From Alphaproteobacteria bacterium (GTDB lineage Bacteria > Pseudomonadota > Alphaproteobacteria > Thalassobaculales > Thalassobaculaceae): 9,507 bases of DNA. This document shows positions 1 through 6,756 of the stretch, piece after piece (the stretch's first letter is position 1; each line of letters starts with the position of its first letter). The notes beneath the pieces were generated by a model. It was not told the origin of the DNA. It worked only from the letters and a program-made list of their open reading frames with translations, and searched no databases. The stretch covers positions 1 through 9,507 of the forward strand of contig JAPKDN010000082.1 in NCBI GenBank assembly GCA_028822575.1, given 5' to 3'. A program made the translations under genes and the position numbers.

Positions 1-2
1 CG

Positions 3-796
3 GTTTGGGGGGTCATCGCGATTTCCATTCTCGTCATGTCCGTGGCGGCCCCTTGGATCGCGCCGCATGATCCCTTGCAATCAAATTCTAAGACCCTGCA
101 AAAGCGCCCAGCACGGAGAATTTTTTCGGTACCGACCAGATAGGGCGCGACACGCTCAGTCGCACCATCCACGGCAGCCGAACCTCCCTGCTCGTGGCCA
201 TGGCGGCCGTGTTGATCGGAACCACTGGCGGCGCGCTGTGGGGCCTAGCGAGTGGATTTCTTGGCGGGCGATTCGATATCATCAGTCAGCGCATAATCGA
301 GTTCCTTCAAGCCTTTCCCGACCTGATACTCGCGATGGCCATCGCCATGGCCCTGGGGTCCGGGACGACGACGGTGATTATCGCGATCGCCATCACCCGA
401 ATACCATTTGGCGGCCGAGTTATTCGCTCGGTGGTATTGTCCTTGAAAGAAATGGCTTACGTCGAAGCAGCTCGGAGCCTCGGCGCGTCCAATCTTCGGA
501 TCATGGCGTTCCATATTCTCCCACAATGCATCGCACCCTATCTCATTCTGGCGACGACCCATCTTGGGGTGGCGATCATCATCGAGGCATCGCTTGGTTT
601 CCTGGGGGTCGGCATCCCACCACCGACGCCGACCTGGGGCAATATGCTCGCCGACGCCTTGAACGCCGGGCTGGTACCACCGTGGTGGCTGGTGTTCTTC
701 CCAGGCATAGCGATCACCATCACGGTGCTGGCCTTCAATCTGTTCGGGGACGGAATCAGAGATGTTCTCGACCCAAGGTTGCGCGGATCGGTCTAA
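3..796 (+). pseudogene. ABC transporter permease, DppC/OppC type (partial, frameshifted)
   Basis: Inner-membrane permease of a dipeptide/oligopeptide/nickel-type ABC importer; the N-terminus lies before the window. From base 3 one frame encodes a first membrane segment ending in SVAAPWIAPHDPLQ, the usual DppC start region, and this frame stops at a TAG soon after base 140. The protein continues in another frame as KAPSTENFFGTDQIGRDTLS, the conserved FGTDxxGRD block, then several membrane segments and the EAA loop (YVEAARSLGASNLRI followed by ILP, about 461-523) that contacts the ATPase. It ends at TAA 794-796 with the family-typical GDGIRDVLDPRL. The two frames join if the AAAA at 100-103 had five A's. 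Length and motifs otherwise fit the family. The change is either a real inactivating deletion or a sequence error. The usual ATPase genes do not follow. The substrate cannot be told from the sequence. Confidence 0.85.
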
Positions 797-884
797 ATAC
801 CAGGGCACGAGATGACGCTGAAATCAGCTGCCTAACAGTATTATATTTCCGCTCACTCATCTGAATTAGCAGCACCGTCCAGCA

Positions 885-918
885 CTGGAACAAACCCAAG
901 GCCTTAGAAGTGTTCCAG
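885..918. repeat. Inverted repeat (possible hairpin)
   Basis: CTGGAACA at 885-892 is perfectly mirrored by TGTTCCAG at 911-918 with an 18-base loop that itself contains the palindrome AAGGCCTT. It lies about 90 bases after the permease stop. No T-run follows, so it is not a classical Rho-independent terminator; it could stabilise the mRNA end or be chance. Confidence 0.35.
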
Positions 919-999
919 GAGCAGTTGGGTTTTATGGTCACGGCAAAGTGCCTCCAGACAACCAACGACGTCATGGGGAAAATCAGACCTTCCACGGTC

Positions 1000-1179
1000 T
1001 TATGCCGAATAAGGATCGACGGTGAAAAAGGCGATCGGGTCGACGCCCTCGGTCTCGACGATCACGGCGCCTTTAACCGATCCCATGGGAATCTTCTTTT
1101 CCGCTCAAACCCCGAATGCAACCATCATTTTTTCAAGCCCACGCGGCATGAATTCAAGAAATCTAAATTCCGTGGACAT
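1000..1179 (-). pseudogene. Possible small-protein remnant with in-frame stop
   Basis: Read on the minus strand, an ATG at 1179 opens MSTEFRFLEFMPRGLEKMMV, stops at TGA 1105-1107, and in the same frame continues as AEKKIPMGSVKGAVIVETEG then VDPIAFFTVDPYSA to a TAA at 1000-1002. The second half has the hydrophobic beta-strand, acidic and aromatic pattern of small alpha/beta-barrel proteins (YciI-like or DUF3303-like), but the resemblance is weak and I cannot assign a family. If real, one stop codon interrupts a protein of about 59 residues. It lies downstream of the cyclotransferase-like gene on the same strand. It may be chance. Confidence 0.25.
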
Positions 1180-1296
1180 CAAGCCGTCACACTCGCCACA
1201 GGATCGCCCCATAGCCCATGCATCGACGCCCCTTCAGGGATGCCATTCGGCCGTTGCCGGGCAAGCAGACACCGATGCTACGCGCCTGCGGTCAAG

Positions 1297-1759
1297 TTAA
1301 CTCAATAGCGCTTTGAGGCCATCTATATAGGTTGGGTCCAAACCATGTTCCTGGGCCCCCTCGATCATCCAACCGACATAGCGTGGCGATGGCGCGAAAG
1401 GGCCACGTGGGCGGGCAACCTGATAAAGTTCAGCCCGCTCACATAGACCGGCGGCACTCAACACCAGATACGTCTCCCAGCGATAGAGACCCTTGTCGGC
1501 ATCCTCCAGAAGGTCCGAGATCTCGATCTCGGTGCGAGGCACCCGGAACAGCACGCTAGGCACTATTACGCCCGGGGCTGGCATGATCGTGCTGAACCCA
1601 CCGCGCAGATCATTGGAGTAACGGCGAAACTCGATCCGAAAATTAGGCAACTCGGCCAGCATGAGCGGTTCTCCGCCTGGGCAGGTCTCGCGAAGATAGG
1701 CTGTCGACATGTTGGAGCCATAGGAGAAAACAAAGCAGGGTGTCCGGTTTATCCGTCAT
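1297..1759 (-). pseudogene. Gamma-glutamylcyclotransferase-like protein (AIG2/GGCT fold), frameshifted near its start
   Basis: Members of this fold release 5-oxoproline from gamma-glutamyl compounds, or act on related amides, in the cytosol. From the ATG at 1710 an intact frame of 137 residues reads MSTAYLRETCPGGEP and on to LLEDADKGLYRWETYLVL and a C-terminal GWMIEGAQEHGLDPTYIDGL, as in bacterial GGCT-family proteins. Just upstream, in frame, is SYGSN, the substrate-loop signature, but that frame meets a TGA before any usual start codon. The natural start is probably the ATG at 1757-1759, which overlaps the MFS stop as ATGA and begins MTDKPDTLLCF in a different frame. The two join if the run of four T's on the coding strand (AAAA at 1727-1730) had three. 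Starting at 1710 instead would drop the YGSN loop. The gene is therefore broken or contains a sequence error. Family fairly sure; substrate unknown. Confidence 0.75.
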
Positions 1760-3078
1760 CGAGCGGCGTCCTTCTCCATGGAATGTCGCAAGACCAACAG
1801 CATGCATAACAAAGCGACGCAAATCACGCTCAGCAGGACTAATGCAGCCGTAAACCCACCTGTAGCGTCATGCAGCAGGCCGATTACCAGAGGGCCAGAG
1901 ACACCGCCTATTTCAGCGGCGGTGAAGAACAAGCCACCGGCGGTACCGGCCTGCTTGGCGCCGACGCCCGGTATCTCGACCAGCATCAGAAGCGCGACAG
2001 TCATCATCGCGCCGCGCGCCAATCCCTGCAGGATCAGTCCGGTGGCGAGCACCGGTCCCGGTTCCAGGTGCAGCAGAACGGTGGTGATCGCGCCGCCGGC
2101 GATCAACAGTGCCAGCACCTTTAGCCGCCGCTCCGGTGTCGCCAAGCGTGGGATCGTCAAGGCCGCCAGCACGCTGACTCCTGTCGGGATCGCGGCCCAG
2201 AACCCGGCGGTGGCGATTTCCAGGCCCTTGGAATGCAAAAGTTCAGGCAGCCAGTTGTTAAGCCCGTGATTGAAGAAAAAAATCCCGATGCTCATCACCA
2301 GCACGATCCGCACCGTTGGGATCGAGGCGAGACGGCCGAAGGTTTGCAAGATATTGCCCCGAGGCTCGGCCGCCAGCCGAGCTTCCATCGCGCGTGCCGC
2401 CGGATGCAAGGAGATCAAGATCCAGATCAGCCCAGCGAGGATGGTGAACCCGGCATAAGCGGTCACCACGAGGCGCCAATCATTGTCGAGCGCCGGCATC
2501 ATCACGCTATTGGTCAATGCCATCGACGCGACCCCACCCATACCCGGCCCGGTAATGTAAATACCCATGGCGAGCCCGCGATCGCGGCCCTCGAACAACA
2601 ACGCGATCAGTTTTGGCGCGCCGATAGAGATCATTGGGCCACCTAGCCCGAACACCGCGACCGCGAGAACTAACGTGAGTTGGCCCTCGGCCAGCCCCCT
2701 AAGGCCACCGGACAGCGCCATGAGCAACGCCGCGAGGAAAAGCCCCTTGGCCGGTCCAATCCGGTCCAACAACATGCCACAGGGCAGCGAGGCGCCGATA
2801 TAAACGAACGGCCACGCCCCGAGCACCATGCCCATGGCCCCATAGCTCATGTCGAGATCGCGGGTGATCTCTGGCACCAGCGGTGCGATCGAGGCCACGG
2901 TGACACCAAAGCTGCAATAGATCAGCCACACCCCCGTCAGCATCACCCAGCGGTAGCCAAGGTGTGCGGCGTCCGGCGCGGCGGCGGGAGGGGTGGTTGT
3001 CGGAGAGAACGGCGTGGTGGTTTTCAAGGCGGGAACGCGGTCGGTTAAAGCAAGGACCCAGACATGCACCGGTTTCAC
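1756..3078 (-). CDS. MFS transporter (CynX/NimT-like)
   Basis: Secondary transporter of the major facilitator superfamily in the inner membrane, about 440 residues with roughly twelve hydrophobic segments. After a low-complexity Pro/Thr/Ala tail of about 40 residues, the first helix reads GVWLIYCSFGVTVASIAPLV. Motif A of the family follows the second helix (GMLLDRIGPAKG, about residues 101-112), and the central loop (about residues 225-245) and second six-helix half are complete, ending HSMEKDAAR. The CynX/NimT assignment rests on the overall look of the first helix and is tentative; the substrate is unknown. The GTG start at 3078 has no clear ribosome site. A TTG at 3027 would remove 17 residues and is equally possible. 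The stop overlaps the next gene's ATG by ATGA, which implies co-translation with the cyclotransferase-like gene. It is transcribed divergently from gloA. Confidence 0.85.
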   Translation of the reverse strand: MKPVHVWVLALTDRVPALKTTTPFSPTTTPPAAAPDAAHLGYRWVMLTGVWLIYCSFGVTVASIAPLVPEITRDLDMSYGAMGMVLGAWPFVYIGASLPCGMLLDRIGPAKGLFLAALLMALSGGLRGLAEGQLTLVLAVAVFGLGGPMISIGAPKLIALLFEGRDRGLAMGIYITGPGMGGVASMALTNSVMMPALDNDWRLVVTAYAGFTILAGLIWILISLHPAARAMEARLAAEPRGNILQTFGRLASIPTVRIVLVMSIGIFFFNHGLNNWLPELLHSKGLEIATAGFWAAIPTGVSVLAALTIPRLATPERRLKVLALLIAGGAITTVLLHLEPGPVLATGLILQGLARGAMMTVALLMLVEIPGVGAKQAGTAGGLFFTAAEIGGVSGPLVIGLLHDATGGFTAALVLLSVICVALLCMLLVLRHSMEKDAAR

Positions 3079-3142
3079 CCCGTGAGCAAGAGGGTCGACC
3101 TCGTTGCCCGCATGGCGAGGATCAGGTCATGCGCTTTCCGCT

Positions 3143-3169
3143 TTGCAATTGAGGCGGGATCGCTAGACT
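3143..3169 (+). promoter_or_regulatory. Putative housekeeping promoter of gloA
   Basis: TTGCAA at 3143-3148 and GCTAGACT at 3162-3169 resemble the alphaproteobacterial sigma-70 pattern known from Caulobacter (TTGaC, then GCTANAWC after a short spacer). Transcription would start near 3176, about 40 bases before the gloA ATG. This is from sequence resemblance only. Confidence 0.4.
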
Positions 3170-3201
3170 GAGACCCAGCGTCCTAACAGGATTGATCCCG
3201 C
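3154..3201. repeat. 8-bp inverted repeat spanning the gloA promoter and leader
   Basis: GCGGGATC at 3154-3161 is mirrored perfectly by GATCCCGC at 3194-3201. The left arm lies between the putative -35 and -10 boxes and the right arm ends two bases before the ribosome site. It could be a split operator; it may equally be chance. Confidence 0.35.
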
Positions 3202-3202
3202 G

Positions 3203-3208
3203 AAGGAG
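3203..3208 (+). promoter_or_regulatory. Ribosome binding site of gloA
   Basis: AAGGAG lies six bases before the ATG at 3215, a strong Shine-Dalgarno match that fixes the start. Confidence 0.7.
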
Positions 3209-3214
3209 AGTTTC

Positions 3215-3658
3215 ATGCAGTACCTGCACACGATGGTCCGAATCAGCAATGTTGAGGAGTCCATGGACTTCTATTGCACCAAGCTAGGCATGGTCGAAGT
3301 ACGCCGAACCGAGAGCGAAGCTGGCCGTTACACCAATATCTTCCTTTGCGCGCCAGACGACACCGCCGACGCGAAGGCCAAGGATTGGGCACCAACCCTA
3401 GAACTCACCTACAACTGGGATCCAGAGGAGTATACCGGCGGGCGTAATTTCGGCCATCTCGCCTACCAGTGCGACGATATCTACGCACTTTGCCAGAAGC
3501 TCATGGATGCCGGCGTGGTGATCAATCGTCCGCCCAAGGAAGGCCGCATGGCTTTCATCCGCTCGCCCGACGGCGTGTCCATCGAGCTGCTGCAAAAAGG
3601 CGGTGCGCTCGAAAAAGCAGAGCCTTGGGTCAGCATGGGTAATACCGGGGCCTGGTAA
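3215..3658 (+). CDS. gloA: Lactoylglutathione lyase (glyoxalase I)
   Basis: Cytosolic metalloenzyme that converts the hemithioacetal of methylglyoxal and glutathione to S-lactoylglutathione, the first step of methylglyoxal detoxification. The 147 residues form two VOC half-domains. The four metal ligands of E. coli GloA are all recognisable: His5 (MQYLHTMVRI), Glu63 (TLELTYNW), His81 (FGHLAYQ) and Glu124 (VSIELLQ). The LELTYNW stretch is a hallmark of glyoxalase I over other VOC proteins. It is slightly longer than the E. coli enzyme (135 residues), with extra residues around 48-58 and a short C-terminal tail. A strong AAGGAG fixes the start. The gene appears monocistronic, with its own promoter and an overlapping terminator. 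Intact. Confidence 0.92.
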   Translation: MQYLHTMVRISNVEESMDFYCTKLGMVEVRRTESEAGRYTNIFLCAPDDTADAKAKDWAPTLELTYNWDPEEYTGGRNFGHLAYQCDDIYALCQKLMDAGVVINRPPKEGRMAFIRSPDGVSIELLQKGGALEKAEPWVSMGNTGAW

Positions 3659-3672
3659 GCTGGCCTCTTTTT
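3647..3672 (+). terminator. Rho-independent terminator overlapping the gloA stop
   Basis: GGGGCC at 3647-3652 pairs with GGCCTC at 3662-3667 (six pairs, one G-U) around a nine-base loop, followed directly by TTTTT at 3668-3672. The left arm lies within the last codons of gloA and the loop contains the TAA stop. Confidence 0.55.
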
Positions 3673-3677
3673 AATAT

Positions 3678-3803
3678 TGTCATCCCACCGCAAAACTGGA
3701 TCCATTCCACTTAAGGGCCTGCTAGGACAATGGTTTGAAGATCGAACCATCTAAATCGGTGTCAACGTCCTGGGAATGGATCCCAGCCTGCGCCAGGATG
3801 ACA
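3678..3803. repeat. Palindromic intergenic repeat (MITE-like, non-coding)
   Basis: Left arm 3678-3708 (TGTCATCC ... GGATCCATTCC) and right arm 3773-3803 (GGAATGGATCC ... GGATGACA) are imperfect inverted copies of about 31 bp around a 64-bp centre. The outer eight bases and the inner eleven are perfectly mirrored. The centre holds a further perfect hairpin, ATGGTT at 3730-3735 and AACCAT at 3745-3750. The arm resembles the 'GGATCC-C/G-GCCTGCGCC-GGATGAC' type of dispersed repeat frequently seen between genes in alphaproteobacteria, which is the basis for expecting more copies elsewhere. It fills most of the gap between gloA and the M20 gene. It encodes no protein and would form a long stem in RNA. 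Confidence 0.75.
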
Positions 3804-3836
3804 GTGTGAATTTCGACCTGGCACGATATTATCAAA

Positions 3837-3841
3837 AGAGG
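3837..3841 (+). promoter_or_regulatory. Ribosome binding site of the M20 hydrolase gene
   Basis: AGAGG ends seven bases before the ATG at 3849 and supports that start. Confidence 0.5.
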
Positions 3842-3848
3842 CGCCCCC

Positions 3849-5036
3849 ATGACCGAGCCAAGAATCTTCCCAGAAATCGCCTCCGTCCATGACTCGCTGA
3901 CGGCGATCCGCCGCGACATTCACGCCCATCCCGAGCTTGGCTTCGAGGAGCAACGGACCTCGGCACTTGTTGCCAAAAAGCTTAAGGAATGGGGCCTGGA
4001 AGTCACCACGGGCATCGGCAAGACCGGTGTAGTTGGCACGCTTCGGGTTGGGAACGACACCCGCAGCATAGGCTTACGCGCCGACATGGACGCACTTCCA
4101 ATCCCCGAGGCCAACACATTCGGTCACACCTCGAACAATCCCGGCGTGATGCATGCTTGTGGCCATGACGGGCACACTACAATGCTGCTCGGCGCCGCGC
4201 AGTATCTGTCCCAGACCCGCAACTTCGAGGGTTGCGTACATTTCATCTTCCAACCCGCCGAGGAAGGGATAGGCGGCGCCAAGGCAATGGTCGAGGATGG
4301 CCTGTTCGATCAATTCCCCTGTGACGCGATCTACGGCATGCATAACCGGCCCGGCGCTCCCAAGGGCCTGATCGGCATGCGGCCCGGCGCCGCAATGGCC
4401 GGTGGCGCGTTGTTCGATATCACCGTGCATGGCAAAGGCGCCCATGGCGCCCGCCCAGAAAGCGGCATCGATCCGACCATCATCGCCGCCCATATAGCCA
4501 CCGCCTCGCAAACCATCGTCTCACGCAACGTCGACCCTCAGCAGATGGCGGTACTTTCAATCACTCAGATCAATGCCGGTGACGCCTATAACGTCATCCC
4601 GCATACCGCCTATATGAAGGGCACGGCGCGGACTTTCTCAAATGAAGTGATGGCCCAGCTCCAGGAAAACTTGACCAATATCGCCAAGGGCGTGGCCACG
4701 GGCATGGGCGCCGAGGTTGATGTCGACTTCCGCGTGGTGTTCCCACCGTTGATCAACAATGACGACGAGATCCAATTCGCTGGCGATGTCGCCACCGACC
4801 TAGTTGGCGAGGAGAATGTCGAACGGATGAACGGCCGGGTCAACGCATCGGAGGATTTCTCGTATATGTCCAATGTGGTGCCGGGCGCCTACGTGACCAT
4901 CGGGCAGGGCACCGGCGAGGATGGCTGGGCCTGCGAGGTACATAACCCGCATTACGACTTCAACGATGAGATCATTCCGATCGGATCGAGCTATTTTGCG
5001 AAACTGGTGGAAACCCGGCTAGCGAAAGAGAACTAG
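3849..5036 (+). CDS. M20-family amidohydrolase (hippurate/N-acyl-amino-acid hydrolase type)
   Basis: Cytosolic two-metal hydrolase that cleaves N-acyl amino acids or related amides (M20D group: hippurate, indole-acetyl-amino-acid and N-acetyl-diaminopimelate hydrolases). The 395 residues match the family length. Seen in order: RRDIHAHPELGFEE near 21-34; GLRADMDALPI at 75-85; the metal motif HACGHDGHT at 102-110 with Cys104 and His106; PAEEG at 136-140 with the catalytic and metal-binding Glu pair; MHNRPG at 164-169 with His165; the dimerisation lid domain from about 180 to 295 (VHGKGAHGARPESGIDP); NASEDFSYM at 332-340; and the C-terminal HNPHYDFND at 365-373 with His365. All metal ligands are present, so it is probably active. 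The natural substrate cannot be read from the sequence. It is preceded by the palindromic repeat and convergent with the methyltransferase gene, sharing CTAG at the stops. Confidence 0.9.
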   Translation: MTEPRIFPEIASVHDSLTAIRRDIHAHPELGFEEQRTSALVAKKLKEWGLEVTTGIGKTGVVGTLRVGNDTRSIGLRADMDALPIPEANTFGHTSNNPGVMHACGHDGHTTMLLGAAQYLSQTRNFEGCVHFIFQPAEEGIGGAKAMVEDGLFDQFPCDAIYGMHNRPGAPKGLIGMRPGAAMAGGALFDITVHGKGAHGARPESGIDPTIIAAHIATASQTIVSRNVDPQQMAVLSITQINAGDAYNVIPHTAYMKGTARTFSNEVMAQLQENLTNIAKGVATGMGAEVDVDFRVVFPPLINNDDEIQFAGDVATDLVGEENVERMNGRVNASEDFSYMSNVVPGAYVTIGQGTGEDGWACEVHNPHYDFNDEIIPIGSSYFAKLVETRLAKEN

Positions 5037-5731
5037 GCGATCGGAGTTACCCGCAGCACCCTGGTCGTCCGGATCAAGCGACCCTCCAATTCGAGAGGCG
5101 TCGGCACCTCATAACTTCCAATTTCGCATAGGCCGATCGCGGGTAGGTAGGCCCGACCGGGATCGCCGATCAACACCAGGGCGCCGGCGTTGGCGTGGCG
5201 CGCGAGCCAAATAAGCATACGCTCGGCCATGGGACGCTCGTAGCAGACATCGCCAGCCAACACCACGTCCCAAAGCGGTCCGCCATCATCAGACAGGACT
5301 GGCTCCTCCAGCATGTCGCGCTGGACAATCTCAAGACCACGCGTCAGATCATTAGCCTCAGCGTTGAGCGCGATGGCGGCGACGGCATAAGCATCGATCT
5401 CGTTCGTCGTAACATGTGCAGCCAAAGCACAGAGCGCCGCCAACCCAACCATTCCGCCACCGGATGCCAAGTCTAGCACCCGTTTGCCGGCAACGGTTTC
5501 CGGCGCATCGATTATAAACCGCGCAAGCGCCTGACCACCAGCCCACGCAAAGGCCCAGAACGGCGGCGGCACGCCGGCAAGCACCAGCTCGGTCTCGGTC
5601 ATCTCCCAAAGCCCCATGGCATCGGAGGCGAGATGGAGTTTTAGTTCGGGGACTAAAGGGGGATGTGTGAGTTCAGTGTTAGCTCGGATGAACGCGGTGG
5701 GGTCATTTGCTAACCCGGGCCGCGCGTTCAT
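5033..5731 (-). CDS. Class I SAM methyltransferase, ETF-beta lysine methyltransferase type (METTL20-like)
   Basis: Probably methylates lysines of the electron-transfer flavoprotein beta subunit, as shown for bacterial and mitochondrial members of this family; here that is family inference. The 232-residue protein starts FIRANTELTHPPLVPELKLH, then PPPFWAFAWAGGQALARFI at 56-74, the SAM-binding motif I VLDLASGGGMVGLAA at 85-99, the acidic post-I TNEID at 109-113, DVVLAGDVCYE at 155-165 and IGDPGRAYLP at 188-197, all in family order. A longer open frame extends upstream to 5944, but those 71 residues are the shadow of ubiA in another frame. The start is the ATG at 5729-5731, which overlaps the ubiA stop as ATGA. 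The gene is therefore translationally coupled to ubiA. Intact. Confidence 0.85.
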   Translation of the reverse strand: MNARPGLANDPTAFIRANTELTHPPLVPELKLHLASDAMGLWEMTETELVLAGVPPPFWAFAWAGGQALARFIIDAPETVAGKRVLDLASGGGMVGLAALCALAAHVTTNEIDAYAVAAIALNAEANDLTRGLEIVQRDMLEEPVLSDDGGPLWDVVLAGDVCYERPMAERMLIWLARHANAGALVLIGDPGRAYLPAIGLCEIGSYEVPTPLELEGRLIRTTRVLRVTPIA

Positions 5732-6642
5732 CCCACCAGGATCGCGACGGTGATGATATAGCCGAAATATCGGTTTGATCGGAATTTTGCCAGACAATCC
5801 TTGGGATCGTCGATATTCAACCGCCAGGCCTGCCAAGAAAGCTGTGCCGCCGCCGGGATCAGCAGCAGGTAGAAATACACGGGAAGTCCGGCTATCCAGC
5901 CCGCCACGATCAGGCCCGTCATGGTCAAACCATAAAAGATCCACAAGAACCGAACCGTTCGATCGCCCAGCGCCAAGGCCGAGGATTTCACTCCGATCAA
6001 GGCGTCGTCGGTCTTATCCTGATGCGCGTAGATGGTGTCATAGCCAAGGGTCCAGACGATTCCGGCGCAGTACAGCGCGACCGACGGCCAGCCCAGCGCG
6101 CCGGTCACTGCCACCCATCCCATCAAGGCACCCCAGTTAAAGGTCAACCCGAGCACGAATTGCGGCCAGTAGGTGACGCGTTTGAACAAAGGGTAGGTGA
6201 AAACTAGAGCCAACACCGACACCCCCATGATCCAGCTCGCCTGATTGAGCTGAAGCAAGACGGCCAGCCCTACCAGAAGTTGAACAACCAGGAAAATCAG
6301 AGCTTGCTTTATGCTGATATCACCATAAGCGATGGGCCGGCTAATGGTTCGGGCGACCTTCGCGTCGAAGTCACGGTCCCAAAGATCATTTACCGTGCAC
6401 CCAGCGCCGCGCATCACCACCGCGCCCACACTGAACAAAAAATACAGCCGCGCGATTTCCCAGAGATCGCCGCTCTCCGGGCCAGTCCGCCAGCCCAGCG
6501 CCAATCCCCACCAGCACGGCAGCAGCAGCAGCCATGTACCAATCGGTCGGTCTAACCGCATCAACCGGGCGTAGGGCCTTGCAGCCGCTGGCAGCAATCG
6601 ATCAACCCAATGGTCTGTCGGAATGTCGCTCGCGATTGTCAT
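5728..6642 (-). CDS. ubiA: 4-hydroxybenzoate polyprenyltransferase
   Basis: Integral membrane enzyme that attaches the polyprenyl tail to 4-hydroxybenzoate in ubiquinone biosynthesis. The 304-residue protein starts MTIASDIPTDHWVDRLLPAA and has LMRLDRPIGTWLLLLPCWW at 28-45. The first Asp-rich site is NDLWDRDFD at 85-93 with Asp86, Asp89 and Asp93, followed by SRPI at 101-104. The second site is YDTIYAHQDKTDD at 201-213. About eight or nine hydrophobic helices are visible. The open frame continues upstream to 6990 with no stop, but residues encoded there belong to the decayed monophosphatase. Homology begins with the ATG at 6642, though its ribosome site (GGCGGG just before) is weak. The stop overlaps the methyltransferase ATG. 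Complete and probably functional, since all catalytic Asp residues are present. Confidence 0.92.
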   Translation of the reverse strand: MTIASDIPTDHWVDRLLPAAARPYARLMRLDRPIGTWLLLLPCWWGLALGWRTGPESGDLWEIARLYFLFSVGAVVMRGAGCTVNDLWDRDFDAKVARTISRPIAYGDISIKQALIFLVVQLLVGLAVLLQLNQASWIMGVSVLALVFTYPLFKRVTYWPQFVLGLTFNWGALMGWVAVTGALGWPSVALYCAGIVWTLGYDTIYAHQDKTDDALIGVKSSALALGDRTVRFLWIFYGLTMTGLIVAGWIAGLPVYFYLLLIPAAAQLSWQAWRLNIDDPKDCLAKFRSNRYFGYIITVAILVG

Positions 6643-6756
6643 CCCGCCTGGATAGACCCGCTTGGAGGACGGGGCAAGGGGCGTCGCATTTGGGTTATCG
6701 GCTCCGCGCCGCCCAACCCCGTCCCTGGCGAACCCCATCGGCGAGGCTAACGGCCC

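Larger units (their letters stand above)
797..1296. other. 500-bp stretch with no intact gene
   Basis: Between the permease stop and the end of the cyclotransferase-like gene I find no convincing intact coding sequence. Open frames exist on both strands, but they have no recognisable domain, no good ribosome site and low-quality composition. What can be seen is an 8-bp inverted repeat at 885-918 and a faint minus-strand coding remnant at about 1000-1179. Peptide importer operons usually carry two ATPase genes after the DppC-type permease; these are absent here, so the stretch may mark an old deletion or simply the operon end. Confidence 0.55.

Noticed and set aside
100..103. Programmed frameshifting in the permease
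   Set aside because: The local bases do not form a classical slippery heptamer, no pseudoknot is evident, and other genes in the window carry similar indels.
67..864. A 265-residue open frame on the plus strand and a 187-residue one on the minus strand across the permease
   Set aside because: Their translations are rich in Arg, His and Pro with no domain; they are shadows of the permease, whose motifs are in a different frame.
1105..1107. In-frame TGA as a selenocysteine codon
   Set aside because: No known selenoprotein context and no visible SECIS-like stem; a plain stop is simpler.
910..1308. A 132-residue plus-strand open frame in the gap
   Set aside because: No recognisable motif and odd composition; the opposite strand looks more protein-like.
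5732..5944. N-terminal extension of the methyltransferase
   Set aside because: It overlaps ubiA coding sequence in another frame and has no family homology; family similarity starts just after the ATG at 5731.
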